This document shows positions 34,108 through 43,081 of a stretch of DNA of 64,000 bases, in pieces. Numbering within the stretch: the first letter of the stretch is position 1; each line of letters opens with the position of its first letter. A program made the position numbers and the translations under genes. Under the pieces are notes generated by a model, which was not told where the DNA came from, did no database searches, and saw only the letters and a program-made list of their open reading frames with translations. The stretch comes from Polymyxa betae (taxonomy: Eukaryota; Endomyxa; Phytomyxea; Plasmodiophorida; Plasmodiophoridae), in assembly GCA_003693705.1 (NCBI GenBank), contig RBZT01000435.1, positions 265,816 through 329,815 of the forward strand. Reading direction: 5' to 3'.

Positions 34108-35147
34108 GGTCAGGATGGCTTACTAAGGCCAACATCTTGTACGAAGCAGAGCGATGGTTGATTTATGCCTTCGAAACATCATGAAATTAACCGTCTTATT
34201 GCTTGATTTTGTTTGTTTTTTTCTCATAGGAATCTTTCATGTAATTTGCAATTAGACGTAAGTAACTTCTTATTGGGATTTGAGCATTTATTTCCTGTAC
34301 TGCAACGTCTAATACGCTGTCAAACAACGCCAAGCTGATCAGGATCAATCCATGTTCCAATTCTAAACTGACGATTCTGTATTGGGCGAAAACGTGTATG
34401 TCAAGTGTCATAGCAATGCAAGACTGTGAAAACATGTAGTGGACAGCAGCATCTGAGTTTGCAGTCAGTTGGTTCGGTTTTTCTCAAGCAATTGAAATGA
34501 ACGATGAGTAGAGTGATACACCACGCGACCATTTTCGCTTCATATTGAATCAATATGAAAAGATCGCCTGGGAGCAAAAACATCGTTGTGGTTTGCAGTA
34601 TAGATTGAGGAAGATTTTACACGACTGACGGAGACGCAGAGCGAGGCTTTCTTGCTTCAGCAACGCCGTTTCGGGTTGCATTCGAAAGCGCGTCGGGAAA
34701 TCTAGCGAGTTATTGGTTGGTTAGGAGCAAGTTCAATCATCAAGATGGCACTAATTACAATCCCGATGATCAACTTGAAGCGTGTAAAAATTCTCCATGT
34801 GCACTAATCGACGCTGCTCAACTTCTTGAAAAGATATGAACAAACCAAAAGTGATTGTAATGGAACAGTTAATGCTGAAGGCCCAGGTTCCATTCTATCA
34901 AAGCGATGCCTGAGTACTACCGCCGTTTGTTGACAACCATCAACAACTAGTATAATCGAATCCAGGGTCATGGAATCTGTGATTCTTACAGAATCTTAAG
35001 CATTATTAAATTCTTGTATTAATAAATACGATCGCATTTCGTTATTAGCAGGCGATGCAGGGCGTCGGTTGATCTCTCTCGCCATGGCGAATCTGTGCAG
35101 ACGCAGTTCAGCTGCCATGGCATTGATTATATCAAACGCTTTGTAGA
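34108..35147. other. Poorly resolved region, possible small minus-strand gene
   Basis: On the minus strand 34435-34196 is open and encodes a hydrophobic/helical segment (LEHGLILISLALFDSVLDVA) ending in a Lys-rich tail. An upstream frame (34583-34401) is also hydrophobic. They may be exons of one small protein, but I could not join them. No recognisable family. 34600-35147 shows nothing beyond the 3' flank of GPATCH11. Confidence 0.25.
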
Positions 35148-36081
35148 TCAGTGATCCTGCTCGAAAATTCCAGGGCAATGCTCTTTAAGTTCTTGAGCAT
35201 CGGCGTATTTGGCACCACAGAACAGGCAGAAGAAATAACGATGCCTTAAATACGTCAGAACTTCGTCAAGTTTGTCTTCAACAGCAATCGCTTTCTGTTC
35301 GACGGTCGTCTGCTTCTGTGCATGACGCGTTCGCGTCTCTTCAAGATCCTTGCAATATTCCAGTTCGAAACCGAAACTATCATAAACCGGGTCGAAGGTT
35401 CCCTTCAACACCGACGAGGTCGGATCGTGACAATCGAACCACATGAAATTCAGAACAACGCCATTCTTCTCATCCAGGTCACGACAAGCTCGCTGGGCTT
35501 GTTGCAAGCGTTGCTGGGTCTGTCTCAAAGCGAATTTGTTACTCATAGCATGACGGAATCGGTCACCCATCGCTTGCCTAGCTCTCATCTCCAAGCGTAG
35601 CTTCCGCTCCAGCGCTTCATCTTGAGCACGTTTCAGGCCCAAACCGCCCCTCGATCCTTTTACTCAAATTCAGAAAAAAATCAAACTATGCAATTAGCAT
35701 TATACCAATAGAAGAAACATCGATGCCGACTGGTTCATGGGTGGTTCGAGCAGAATCTTTGCCGATTCCCATCCCCGGACGAAATCCCATTCGCATCCTA
35801 CACAGATTTGGAATGTCATTTTCCTGACACCAACGTTGATGAGATCGAGTAAAAAAATCAAAAGTTGAAATAGCAAACGAAATCAGCAATGATTACAAAC
35901 AGACATTTAAAGCAATGACATACAGGAGCTGATGGCCTTTGTTGGATTCCGGAATCGGGCAGGACAATCCAGCTTGAAGTCGGTCGGCGGCTGAAAGGTT
36001 AGCAGCCGTCTGCCGTTCCTTGGAGCGCATCGGCTGTTCCTCGAATTGCATCGACATGTAGTCATCATGATCGGATGGCAT
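35148..36081 (-). CDS. GPATCH11: GPATCH11-like G-patch protein
   Basis: Three exons close in phase (36081-35924, 35797-35706, 35656-35148; 252 aa). The N-terminus is acidic (MPSDHDDYMSMQFEEQ). The G-patch is split by an intron: LLMRMGFRPGMGIGKDS, then the conserved turn VGIDVSS and RGGLGLKRAQDEALERKLRL. The DUF4187 part ends in a C2H2-like pair, FFCLFCGAKYADAQELKEHC, close to the C-terminus, as in GPATCH11. G-patch proteins activate DEAH helicases in splicing or ribosome assembly; GPATCH11 has also been placed at kinetochores (CENP-Y). Length and domain order match the family. Confidence 0.87.
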
Positions 36082-36532
36082 GATTGACGATGCCAGATTG
36101 CCAGTTCAAATTTTTTTTCAAAACAAGAAAAATTAAAAACTGCGCCACAGCGCAGAACATAATTTAAGGTCACTTTGAAAGGTCACTTTGCAATTAATTA
36201 AGGTGTTTTGAAAGTACTGTATCTTCAAGCAAGCGATCAATCCGGTTTACAAAATGTAAGAATGCAGGATGGGCCTGAAAGGTAGCCAGTTTCGTTTAAT
36301 CTGGACTTCTGCCCTTAGAGGAAGCTTCTCTAGGGTTGTCATTTGTAATCGTTTCAGTAGTCGTCATATCGCAGTCGCTTTCAGTTTGCAAAACAAGTAC
36401 AATTTTCATGTTCTCAGATTCTTGCAAGCACACGCTGCATTATTGTGGATGAAGTTCATCTTGTATTCCACAATTATCGGTAACAAACATTTAAAAAATC
36501 AAAAAAATATCTCTGTACTGAATGAAGCCGAA

Positions 36533-36566
36533 TTCGATTGGATGGATTGGATTGGATTGGATTGCA
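36533..36566. repeat. (ATTGG)n microsatellite
   Basis: About five imperfect copies of a 5-base unit (ATTGG/GATTG). A similar short GATTC/GATTG run occurs near 50425. The surrounding 36082-37009 carries no gene that I can support. Confidence 0.8.
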
Positions 36567-37009
36567 CTATTTGTTCGCACCTTTCGGTGGAGTGGGCGGC
36601 ACAATAACCCTAGTGCGGGGCCTGAACCGAGGTCCAGGTTCTCCTACTTAATATTTTCGGAGATATTTCAGCCCATAAGCCAAATTCGATGATGAGAACA
36701 AAAGCCTCTGTAAAAATTCATTATTTCAAATGTACAGTAAAAAATCAATTGCGCCCTATCTCTAGGGATGCGCCTTGAGTCTAATCTAAGTTAGCCAACC
36801 TTTAGTACATTTGGTCAGCATCCGATATAAAGAGCTGTTTATCGATTCTACAATACCCATCATCAACATTCTGAATAATATATTAATCTACATAATTACG
36901 CGGTTCGAACGAGCCATCGTACGCTTTCTGAATATTCCTACATATTGCATATTACTTGAAAACATCACAATAACAACAGAAGATTCCTTCCAAAACTGAA
37001 ACGGCGCCA

Positions 37010-37076
37010 CGAAGGGAGGAGCTAGATAGTGTACACAGTCTCCGACGAAGGGAGGAGCTGATAGTGTACACAGTCT
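37010..37076. repeat. Direct repeat, two copies of about 31 bp
   Basis: CGAAGGGAGGAGCT followed by GATAGTGTACACAGTCT occurs at 37010-37041 and again at 37046-37076; the first copy has one extra base. Each copy contains the palindrome GTGTACAC. It sits in the repeat-rich stretch left of the retroelement fossil. Confidence 0.85.
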
Positions 37077-37360
37077 AGGATAACTGGATAAGACTCACGG
37101 AATCCCGTGAATCTTCTCATTCTTCAAAATGGATATCAACCAATTCCACAAGAATCTGTTCACTTAACCCGCGCGATTCATGTGAATGCGGTAATTGCCG
37201 CAGTGCTATCGATGACATGCTGGATTAGTGTGCAAAGTCAAACTCTATTAACCCAGCAAGAAGCTAAACTCACATCAGTATACACCCGAATACAGTCGCC
37301 GTCATAACTACTAACATTGTATCTACAGGCGAAATTGTTGAACAGCTACGAGATCTTTAG

Positions 37361-37603
37361 GCGGGGGCGCCTGCGCCATCCAAGCGGCGCCGGATATTGG
37401 TCTCGGAAGATGAGGCGGATGGTCGCTCATCATCCGAACACCCCGAGGCCTCCGCTCAGACAGGTAACTGTTCCACCATTGTTCGCTAACCCTAACCAGA
37501 ATCATATGTGTTACAGAAGATCCCTTCGTCGATCTGGAGGCCTCGGAGGGAGAGCCGACAAGTGACGACAGCACCGAGCCCGACACCTCCAGTTCGGGCT
37601 CGG
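37361..37603 (+). CDS. Orphan acidic, NLS-bearing exons (partial or broken gene)
   Basis: Two exons join in phase. 37361-37463 reads PAPSKRRRILVSEDEADGRS then SSEHPEASAQT; 37517-37603 reads EDPFVDLEASEGEPTSDDST then EPDTSSSGSG and stops at a GTAAGCC donor. The composition (basic KRRR cluster, then Ser/Glu/Asp-rich) is typical of nuclear replication or chromatin proteins. I find no convincing first exon or downstream exon before the reverse-transcriptase fossil at 37730. The gene may be truncated or its other exons cryptic. Confidence 0.4.
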
Positions 37604-37729
37604 GTAAGCCTTGTTCTGCCTAGTCAATGTGACTAGCAGATATTTCGAGATTGTTCACTTGTAACCATAATACATACTCACTGTGTTTTTCTCTTTTTCC
37701 TCTTACGTTTACCTCCTCGAGAATAGCCA

Positions 37730-38108
37730 GTGAATATCGTGTCGGCCGCTGATTGTGCAGACCGATAGCCAGTACAAAACGTTTTGGGAGTAGGCATGTT
37801 CTTCAGAGGATCAACGAGTTTAGGGTCGAACGAAATACCTTTTTGAGATATTACGCGGCCGGTCCATTTCACTTCGCGAAGAAAAAGGTGACATTCGTCA
37901 GGATTGCATTTGACATGAACTTATTCATTCGTGATAGAGTACGATTAAGGGCGATAAGGTGTTCATCCATCTTGGAGTTTCCGAGAATGTCATCAACCCA
38001 TAACAGAACGGAATCATAAAGAAGATTATAAACTTTTGCTGATCGGACTGAGGCCCGATCAGGAGCAGTAGTGTATTTCATAATATAATTTAGTAAAAAA
38101 ACAGTCAC
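37730..38108 (-). pseudogene. Ty3/gypsy-type reverse transcriptase fragment, frameshifted
   Basis: Reading leftward, LLYDSVLLWVDDILGNSKMD followed by EHLIALNRTLSRMNKF matches the catalytic palm of LTR-retrotransposon reverse transcriptases. The VDD pair and the downstream SK..EHL pattern are diagnostic. After FFFAK the frame shifts by one base at about 37870 and resumes as KWTGRVISQKGISFDPKLVD then PLKNMPTPKT, the usual start of the next RT motif. Sequence left of about 37770 decays. No gag, integrase, RNase H or LTR is visible, so this is a dead fragment. Confidence 0.75.
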
Positions 38109-38187
38109 AGAAGATTTTTCCTATGATATCAAGATGTCAACTGAAAACGACAGCCCTAGGTAGAGAGAGCAATGCCACGATGGAACG

Positions 38188-38250
38188 AATGATGGCGCGA
38201 CCCCTCATGCATTGGAAGACTGATCATGATGATGGCGCGACCCTCATGCA
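38188..38250. repeat. Direct repeat, two copies of about 23 bp
   Basis: GATGATGGCGCGACCCCTCA and its near-copy GATGATGGCGCGACCCTCAT occur at about 38188-38211 and 38228-38250, just upstream of the COA1-like gene. Possible duplicated promoter element or recent slippage. Confidence 0.7.
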
Positions 38251-38316
38251 ATAGGCTGATAGGCAGCACTGGGCAGATCGCAACCCACCGCCGGGGTGTC
38301 CTTCAACCCAGCTTCC

Positions 38317-39099
38317 ATGTCGTTGAGACGATCTATCCGGCGCATCAATGCCCAGCTGCAAGCGTTGGGAACCGCTGGACGTGTCGGGGCTGGAATCGTA
38401 TCGGTCGCCATTGCAGGACGTCTCGCCTATGCTATCGCTGATACCATCACCTATCCGGTAGACAAGTTTTATTCGGCGCTTATTGGGTGCTGAAAGCTGC
38501 TCAAAGTTTTAGCTCGTTTTAGTTTAACCTCTGTCGATATTCTGAGTGTCTTTTAGTTGCAAAAATGGCCTGAAGTTCGCACACCAATGATTTTCTGCTT
38601 GGGATTCGGGACCGGCATAGCAGCATACGCCCTACATGCATCACCTCAATCGGCGCTCTCGCTGGGTCGCCAACCAGCCAAAATTTACTCGCAGAGCTTC
38701 CGCTCTATTAGAAATAACAAGTAAGAAGATGAATCGTTTTCTCTACATTAACGATACCGATTTTTTGCAGTTTATTTTGCTTGTTTTGATAGAGATCTGA
38801 TTCCGTTTCTTAGAGATATTCAAGTCGAATTAGGCGCCCCGATAAAGTTTGGTGGATTCCGTCAGCTGCATTACATCCCTGGATCGATTAATTTCAGTGC
38901 CTTAACTGAGAAATATATCAGCCCAGCAGAGCGACTCGCCGCTTTCTGGAGACCTCGCGAAACGCATTTGCTGTATCTGATTCGAGGCCCGCATGGAACG
39001 GCGATCGTCAACCTCAACGACCGATATGGTAAGCAAAGCTGCCAGGTGATCCCAACCAAAGGCGACATCAAAGCCATTATCGTAACCGGCGCTGATTAA
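38317..39099 (+). CDS. COA1/TIM21-like mitochondrial membrane protein
   Basis: The N-terminus is basic with a short hydrophobic run (MSLRRSIRRINAQLQALG, AGIVSVAIAGRLAYAIAD). A second membrane segment follows on the next exon (PMIFCLGFGTGIAAYALHAS). The C-terminal soluble part reads IPFLRDIQVELGAPIKFGGF, then LYLIRGPHGTAIVNLNDRYG and ends KAIIVTGAD. The LGAPIKFG and GPHGTAIVNL patterns match the COA1/TIM21 fold: inner-membrane proteins assisting cytochrome-c-oxidase or complex I assembly and presequence import. Introns lie at about 38459-38556 and 38722-38804; the first donor is GTAGAC and uncertain. The family call rests on fold pattern. Confidence 0.55.
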
Positions 39100-39260
39100 A
39101 TCAACCATAGTTCCTGCTGAGCCTGAGGTTGGCGTTAGATAATACGGAAGCGATCGTCATTGTTTTACATGAACCGCCTAATTGTTTCATTGTCAAATGC
39201 GGCTTCGATCTTTGTAGATTGATATTGGCTACATTTCATAGCATTATAGGAAGCGAATAT

Positions 39261-40688
39261 TTATTCTTGATGCGCTTTTCCGACGAAATCGAACGATACT
39301 GGACCTTGCAGCATCCAGAACAGCAGACCTGAAACTATGCTGAAAGCGAATCTGGCGATCAGCGCCGCCAGTAAGCCGTGCGACAGAACGATGTTCCAGA
39401 ACAGCGACGAAATTATCATCTGGCAAGGTTCCAGGAAGAAATCGGCGAACCGCCACGGCTTCAACGTCAACGTCGTCGGCAGACGAATCGTGGATAGCAC
39501 GAGCGCTGTCAGAAGATCGGGACGACCGCTAAACGTACTGGCGTCTAACGACGTTGACGACAATTTCGACAGAATAGAGCTTATTACAAATCTAAGCAGG
39601 CTGCCGAGGCTCCATAACAAGCTGATGTTGGATAATTGTCCATAGACAGTAAGGCAAGCGAGACCGGCAACGATCAGAATAGCGCGAAGAGAACAACGCT
39701 CTGAGACAACGCCAACAACAGCCGCGATCATGACAAAGCTGCCGACGTATTTTGTCATGGCCAGATCCAGAAGAGACAGAAGGAATGCTAAAGCGAATTT
39801 AGTAGCAGATCGGTAAAAGCAAACAAGATTGCAATAAGGTGAACAAGTGCAAAAAAAACAACAGAAAAAAACAACAGAAAAAGCATAATAGAAGACAGAA
39901 GAAGGATTACCAAGACAATTAACGCCCATCCAACGATGCAGAATTTCATCGAGCATGTCGGCGATGATCGACCTCCATAGAACGGTCAATGGCCCTGAAC
40001 GTAAGATCGCTGCCGAATACGGATCGTTAACCAGCAGGCTGGGCGATCGTGGCAGTTGAAACAACAGCCGCAACATCGTTAGAGCGACGCACAATCCGAC
40101 GGCGATCGCAACAACTTCCACGATGACCTTCATGGACATGGCCGTCGATAGCAACACCGGGAACAGCTTGGTCGGGAAGCCCAGCGTCCAGAACAGGAAC
40201 GCCGACAGCAACAGATTCCGAACGAAACTCTTCACGTACTGCGCTGGCGTCGTGAACGTCGTCGCCGCCGACTTGGTCGCCGATTCGTCGTAGTACGCCC
40301 GCAGGCAGCGCGATTCGTCGACGAGCTTGGCGAGCCGGGGCCGGGGCCGCACCCACCGCCCGAACAGGTTCGCGTGACGAAGCGTCTCATAACAGACATC
40401 GAGCAGCGACAGATCATGGGCCGCCTTCAGCAGGCGCCGTTCCGGGTCCAGCTGCGACGTCCTCGTCCAGAGCGTGTCGAACTCGGCCGAGTCGCGGGCC
40501 GGTACGCCCTCCATCTGATGGTACAGCGCCAGGCAGTAGCGTTCGGCGTCGGCGTGGTCGGTGGGCGCGTACGCCAGCAAGGTCGCGACCGGAACCGGCG
40601 GGCCGGCGTCGTTCGCCAGCCAGGCGTCGGGCGTGGCAGCGGCGGCCGCCTCCGCCGCCGTACTGGCCTGCGGTTGTTGCGACGTCAT
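39261..40688 (-). CDS. Multi-pass membrane protein, unrecognised
   Basis: Two exons close in phase (40688-39911 and 39787-39261; 123-nt intron; 434 aa). The first 135 residues are soluble, Ala-rich then helical and charged (DAERYCLALYHQMEGVPARD, PERRLLKAAHDLSLLDVCYE). The rest has about seven to eight hydrophobic helices, for example NLLLSAFLFWTLGFPTKLF, KVIVEVVAIAVGLCVALTML, LLSLLDLAMTKYVGSFVMIA and AFSIVSGLLFWMLQG. I cannot assign a family. The 5' end is markedly GC-rich. It shares a 76-base divergent intergenic region with CMC1. Confidence 0.7.
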   Translation of the reverse strand: MTSQQPQASTAAEAAAAATPDAWLANDAGPPVPVATLLAYAPTDHADAERYCLALYHQMEGVPARDSAEFDTLWTRTSQLDPERRLLKAAHDLSLLDVCYETLRHANLFGRWVRPRPRLAKLVDESRCLRAYYDESATKSAATTFTTPAQYVKSFVRNLLLSAFLFWTLGFPTKLFPVLLSTAMSMKVIVEVVAIAVGLCVALTMLRLLFQLPRSPSLLVNDPYSAAILRSGPLTVLWRSIIADMLDEILHRWMGVNCLGNPSSVFYYAFSVVFFCCFFCTCSPYCNLVCFYRSATKFALAFLLSLLDLAMTKYVGSFVMIAAVVGVVSERCSLRAILIVAGLACLTVYGQLSNISLLWSLGSLLRFVISSILSKLSSTSLDASTFSGRPDLLTALVLSTIRLPTTLTLKPWRFADFFLEPCQMIISSLFWNIVLSHGLLAALIARFAFSIVSGLLFWMLQGPVSFDFVGKAHQE

Positions 40689-40764
40689 TCACGGCGAAAG
40701 TATTGCGTGCTGTGTGCTGTTTGTTTGGTAAGTCGGTGATTTGGGTGGTCGTGGCAGGTCGGCG
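40689..40764. promoter_or_regulatory. Short divergent (bidirectional) promoter
   Basis: Only 76 bases separate the ATG of the membrane-protein gene (minus, 40688) from the ATG of CMC1 (plus, 40765). Both 5' UTRs and core promoters must lie here or overlap coding sequence. No TATA box is visible; the stretch is GT-rich on the plus strand. Confidence 0.5.
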
Positions 40765-41331
40765 ATGAAGAAGATCGAGGAGGAGCAGGTACGACGGCGA
40801 ATGTTCGCCGAGGCCCGATTGAAATGCGACGCGACCATCAAGGTGTTTGCTGAATGTGCTAAAGGTGCGTTTTGGTTTTATCGAGAGACGGATTGTGGGT
40901 TCCGGCATGGTTTGAAACAGTTTAAGACCTGCAGAGTTTTCCAACAATTTCTGAACGATTGTTGGATCTCACAAAACAATCAAATCGCTCTTTATATAGC
41001 TGGCCGTTATCATCAGCCCCATCGCTGCCCATTAATTGGAATTGCTTTAAAGACGATCTGATTTCTGTTCGTTGTTTTTAGTGCCAACTGTCAGAATCTA
41101 TCAACGAACAGGCCATTGATATGTATAACAGGCAGGTCTGTGAGTGTGCTCTGGGCGTGTCGCGAACTCAACAAAAAGATGAACGCCTGTCTGCATCAGT
41201 AAGCCGCTGTTTTCGCACGTCCCGGTTCGTCTCAGATCGGCGCTCTCAGGTTCACCAACAGTGAATACTTCGAGCAATACAAACAGGATCGTCTGGCCAC
41301 CAACAACGACTCAGCCATTCCATCTTCATAG
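40765..41331 (+). CDS. CMC1: CMC1-like twin CX9C mitochondrial protein
   Basis: Three exons close in phase: 40765-40864, 41132-41198 and 41250-41331 (82 aa; introns 267 and 51 nt). Two CX9C motifs are present: C-DATIKVFAE-C in exon 1 and C-RELNKKMNA-C in exon 2 (VLWACRELNKKMNACLHQ), then FTNSEYFEQYK. This is the helical-hairpin fold imported into the intermembrane space by Mia40. CMC1 stabilises COX1 during complex IV assembly. Gene neighbours include a COA1-like gene 1.7 kb away, but on this genome's layout that may be chance. No targeting sequence is expected. Confidence 0.8.
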
Positions 41332-41460
41332 CATCGTAGATTTCGTCATAAACGTGCTTATTCACAAAGCCATTTTACGAGATCCCAGAACCAAAGATTT
41401 TTAGCCGATTTTTTTGTAACTTTGTGACGGGCTGTCTGAACGCGATGACAGATCGAAGTT

Positions 41461-42454
41461 ATGCTGCTTCGGGTTCATACGAACGACGGTCGCACCGAGG
41501 ACATCCACCTCGACGATGACGCGAAGATCACCGACCTGCGCCGCGCCATCGCCGATGCATTCGTCGTCGTCAGCGGCGCCGAACGCGCCCGCATCCGTAT
41601 CCACGAACCCTTCCACGAACGCCTTCGTCGCCGCCTCAAACACAAGCCGCAACCCAGCCAGTCCGACGTCATCGTCTTGGACGACGCGCGGGCCAGTACG
41701 GCGCTGGCCGCACTCGGCGTCCGCCATCAGTCGACGATCGTGGTGGAGAACTGCGACGAGATCTCATCTCGAGCGTTTTACAGCGTGATCAGGCGTCTGC
41801 GATCGCTGAAGGAGAGCGATGGCGGTGGTCGTCGTGGGAAGGCGGCCCTCGATCTGGTGCGGACGCTGATGCGAGATCGGATCCTGAACCCCGACAGGAT
41901 CTCGGTCCCGGTCGACGCCGTCAAACCCGTCCTCGAAGGCGCCGATTGTTATGCGATTCTATCGCCGCTCGGCGTCGTCCTGAAGGGTGACCGATTCTTC
42001 CTTGATAACGTACGGTCCTATTATTCTGCTCGTTCGTCTCCTTTATTGATGTCGTTAGGTGACGTCTTGTATAGCCCGACAGGTTCTGTACTGTCTGTAT
42101 GGGCGGCAGGAATGGGGTCGCATCGAGTCTGAGCAGCAGAAAGCTATACAAATAGCTGTCTCGGCGCCGCCTCCCAAACTGACCCCGACACCCACCACGA
42201 AACCGAAACCCGTCACCGATACCATGCCCGATTATTCGCAGCGTGCGTTCTACATGTTCGTGGCGGTGATCGTCGCCGGCATCGTACTGGCCCAATGCGC
42301 CCGGCGGTATTCGGAAAGGTCGAATTCCGGATTCGCTCCGGATGGGGTTGCGATAAGAGATTCGCCAAGGCCGGTGGACCAGGAGAGTACCGATCAGGCA
42401 GCGGTATCGCCAGCAATCAAGATACCCGTTGATAGTCTACATAATGAGACTTGA
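41461..42454 (+). CDS. Ubiquitin-like-domain protein with C-terminal membrane anchor
   Basis: Exons 41461-42009 and 42083-42454 close in phase (306 aa, 73-nt intron starting GTACGG). The N-terminus has a beta-grasp look: MLLRVHTNDGRTEDIHLDDD, AKITDLRRAIADAF, with a closing strand RHQSTIVVENCDE at about residue 85-98. A helical middle region follows (ALDLVRTLMRDRILNPDRIS). At about residue 245 a single TM helix, FYMFVAVIVAGIVLAQC, is preceded by a Pro/Thr-rich linker and followed by about 50 polar residues. Orientation and organelle are unknown; a cytosolic Ubl with a membrane anchor is inferred. I do not recognise the family. GC-rich first exon. Confidence 0.6.
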
Positions 42455-42588
42455 TAAACAGAATTTTGTCTCGAGGCAGAACTTCAGCTCGAGTCTGTTT
42501 TAATTAACGCCACTGTACCGAAGATTCTAGAGTTTTGAGTTGAAGCCTTTGACTGGCTGCTGATGGTTTGTTGAATGTAGGACTAAAT

Positions 42589-42771
42589 CGCTTTTTGAGT
42601 GTTTGAGGGGTACCTGCCACGTGCAGGCACCCTCTCAAACGACGCGGTGACGAGACAACCTCATCAATTTCAGCCTTTCAGGTGAATGAGCAACAGGCTG
42701 CGCCTTCTCAAAAAACTTTGAGTTTGAGTTTAAGCTGACTGCATTCAGAACGAAACTAAAACTCAAAAAGG
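42589..42771. repeat. Nested inverted-repeat element (MITE- or hairpin-like)
   Basis: The outer arms CTTTTTGAGT (42591-42600) and ACTCAAAAAG (42761-42770) are perfect inverse complements. Directly inside the left arm, 42601-42640 forms a strong hairpin: GTTTGAGGGGTACCTGC, loop CACGT, then GCAGGCACCCTCTCAAAC, with one bulge and one mismatch. Further TTTGAG/CTCAAA copies lie between. No ORF is inside. The flanks do not show an obvious target-site duplication. Confidence 0.6.
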
Positions 42772-43081
42772 CTTCGAAACTTCTCTAATGGAGTACTGCA
42801 GATATTTGATCCGATTCACAAAAGCTCTTTGTTTCTGAATTATGCCTCACTAAACATCAACACCAGCAATTAGCCGGAGAGCATGTCCGAGAATCGAACA
42901 CGATTAGAAAACAAACGTATGTGCAAATAAACACGCCGGCCTGGAGCAAACAATCAAGCACCGATATGCGATGACTCTTTGTCTATTGATGTTCGCAATC
43001 CCATAGAACGGGGCAGAATTACAGATCGAAAACTTAGCAACAGAACAGTAGAGATTAACCAGTTAATACAAAGGATGACAA

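Noticed and set aside
36269-36607. Plus-strand frame of 112 codons in the repeat region
   Set aside because: Runs through the ATTGG microsatellite and has no domain-like composition.
39244-39456. Additional minus-strand frame at the 3' end of the membrane-protein gene
   Set aside because: Out of frame with the phased exons and without recognisable features.
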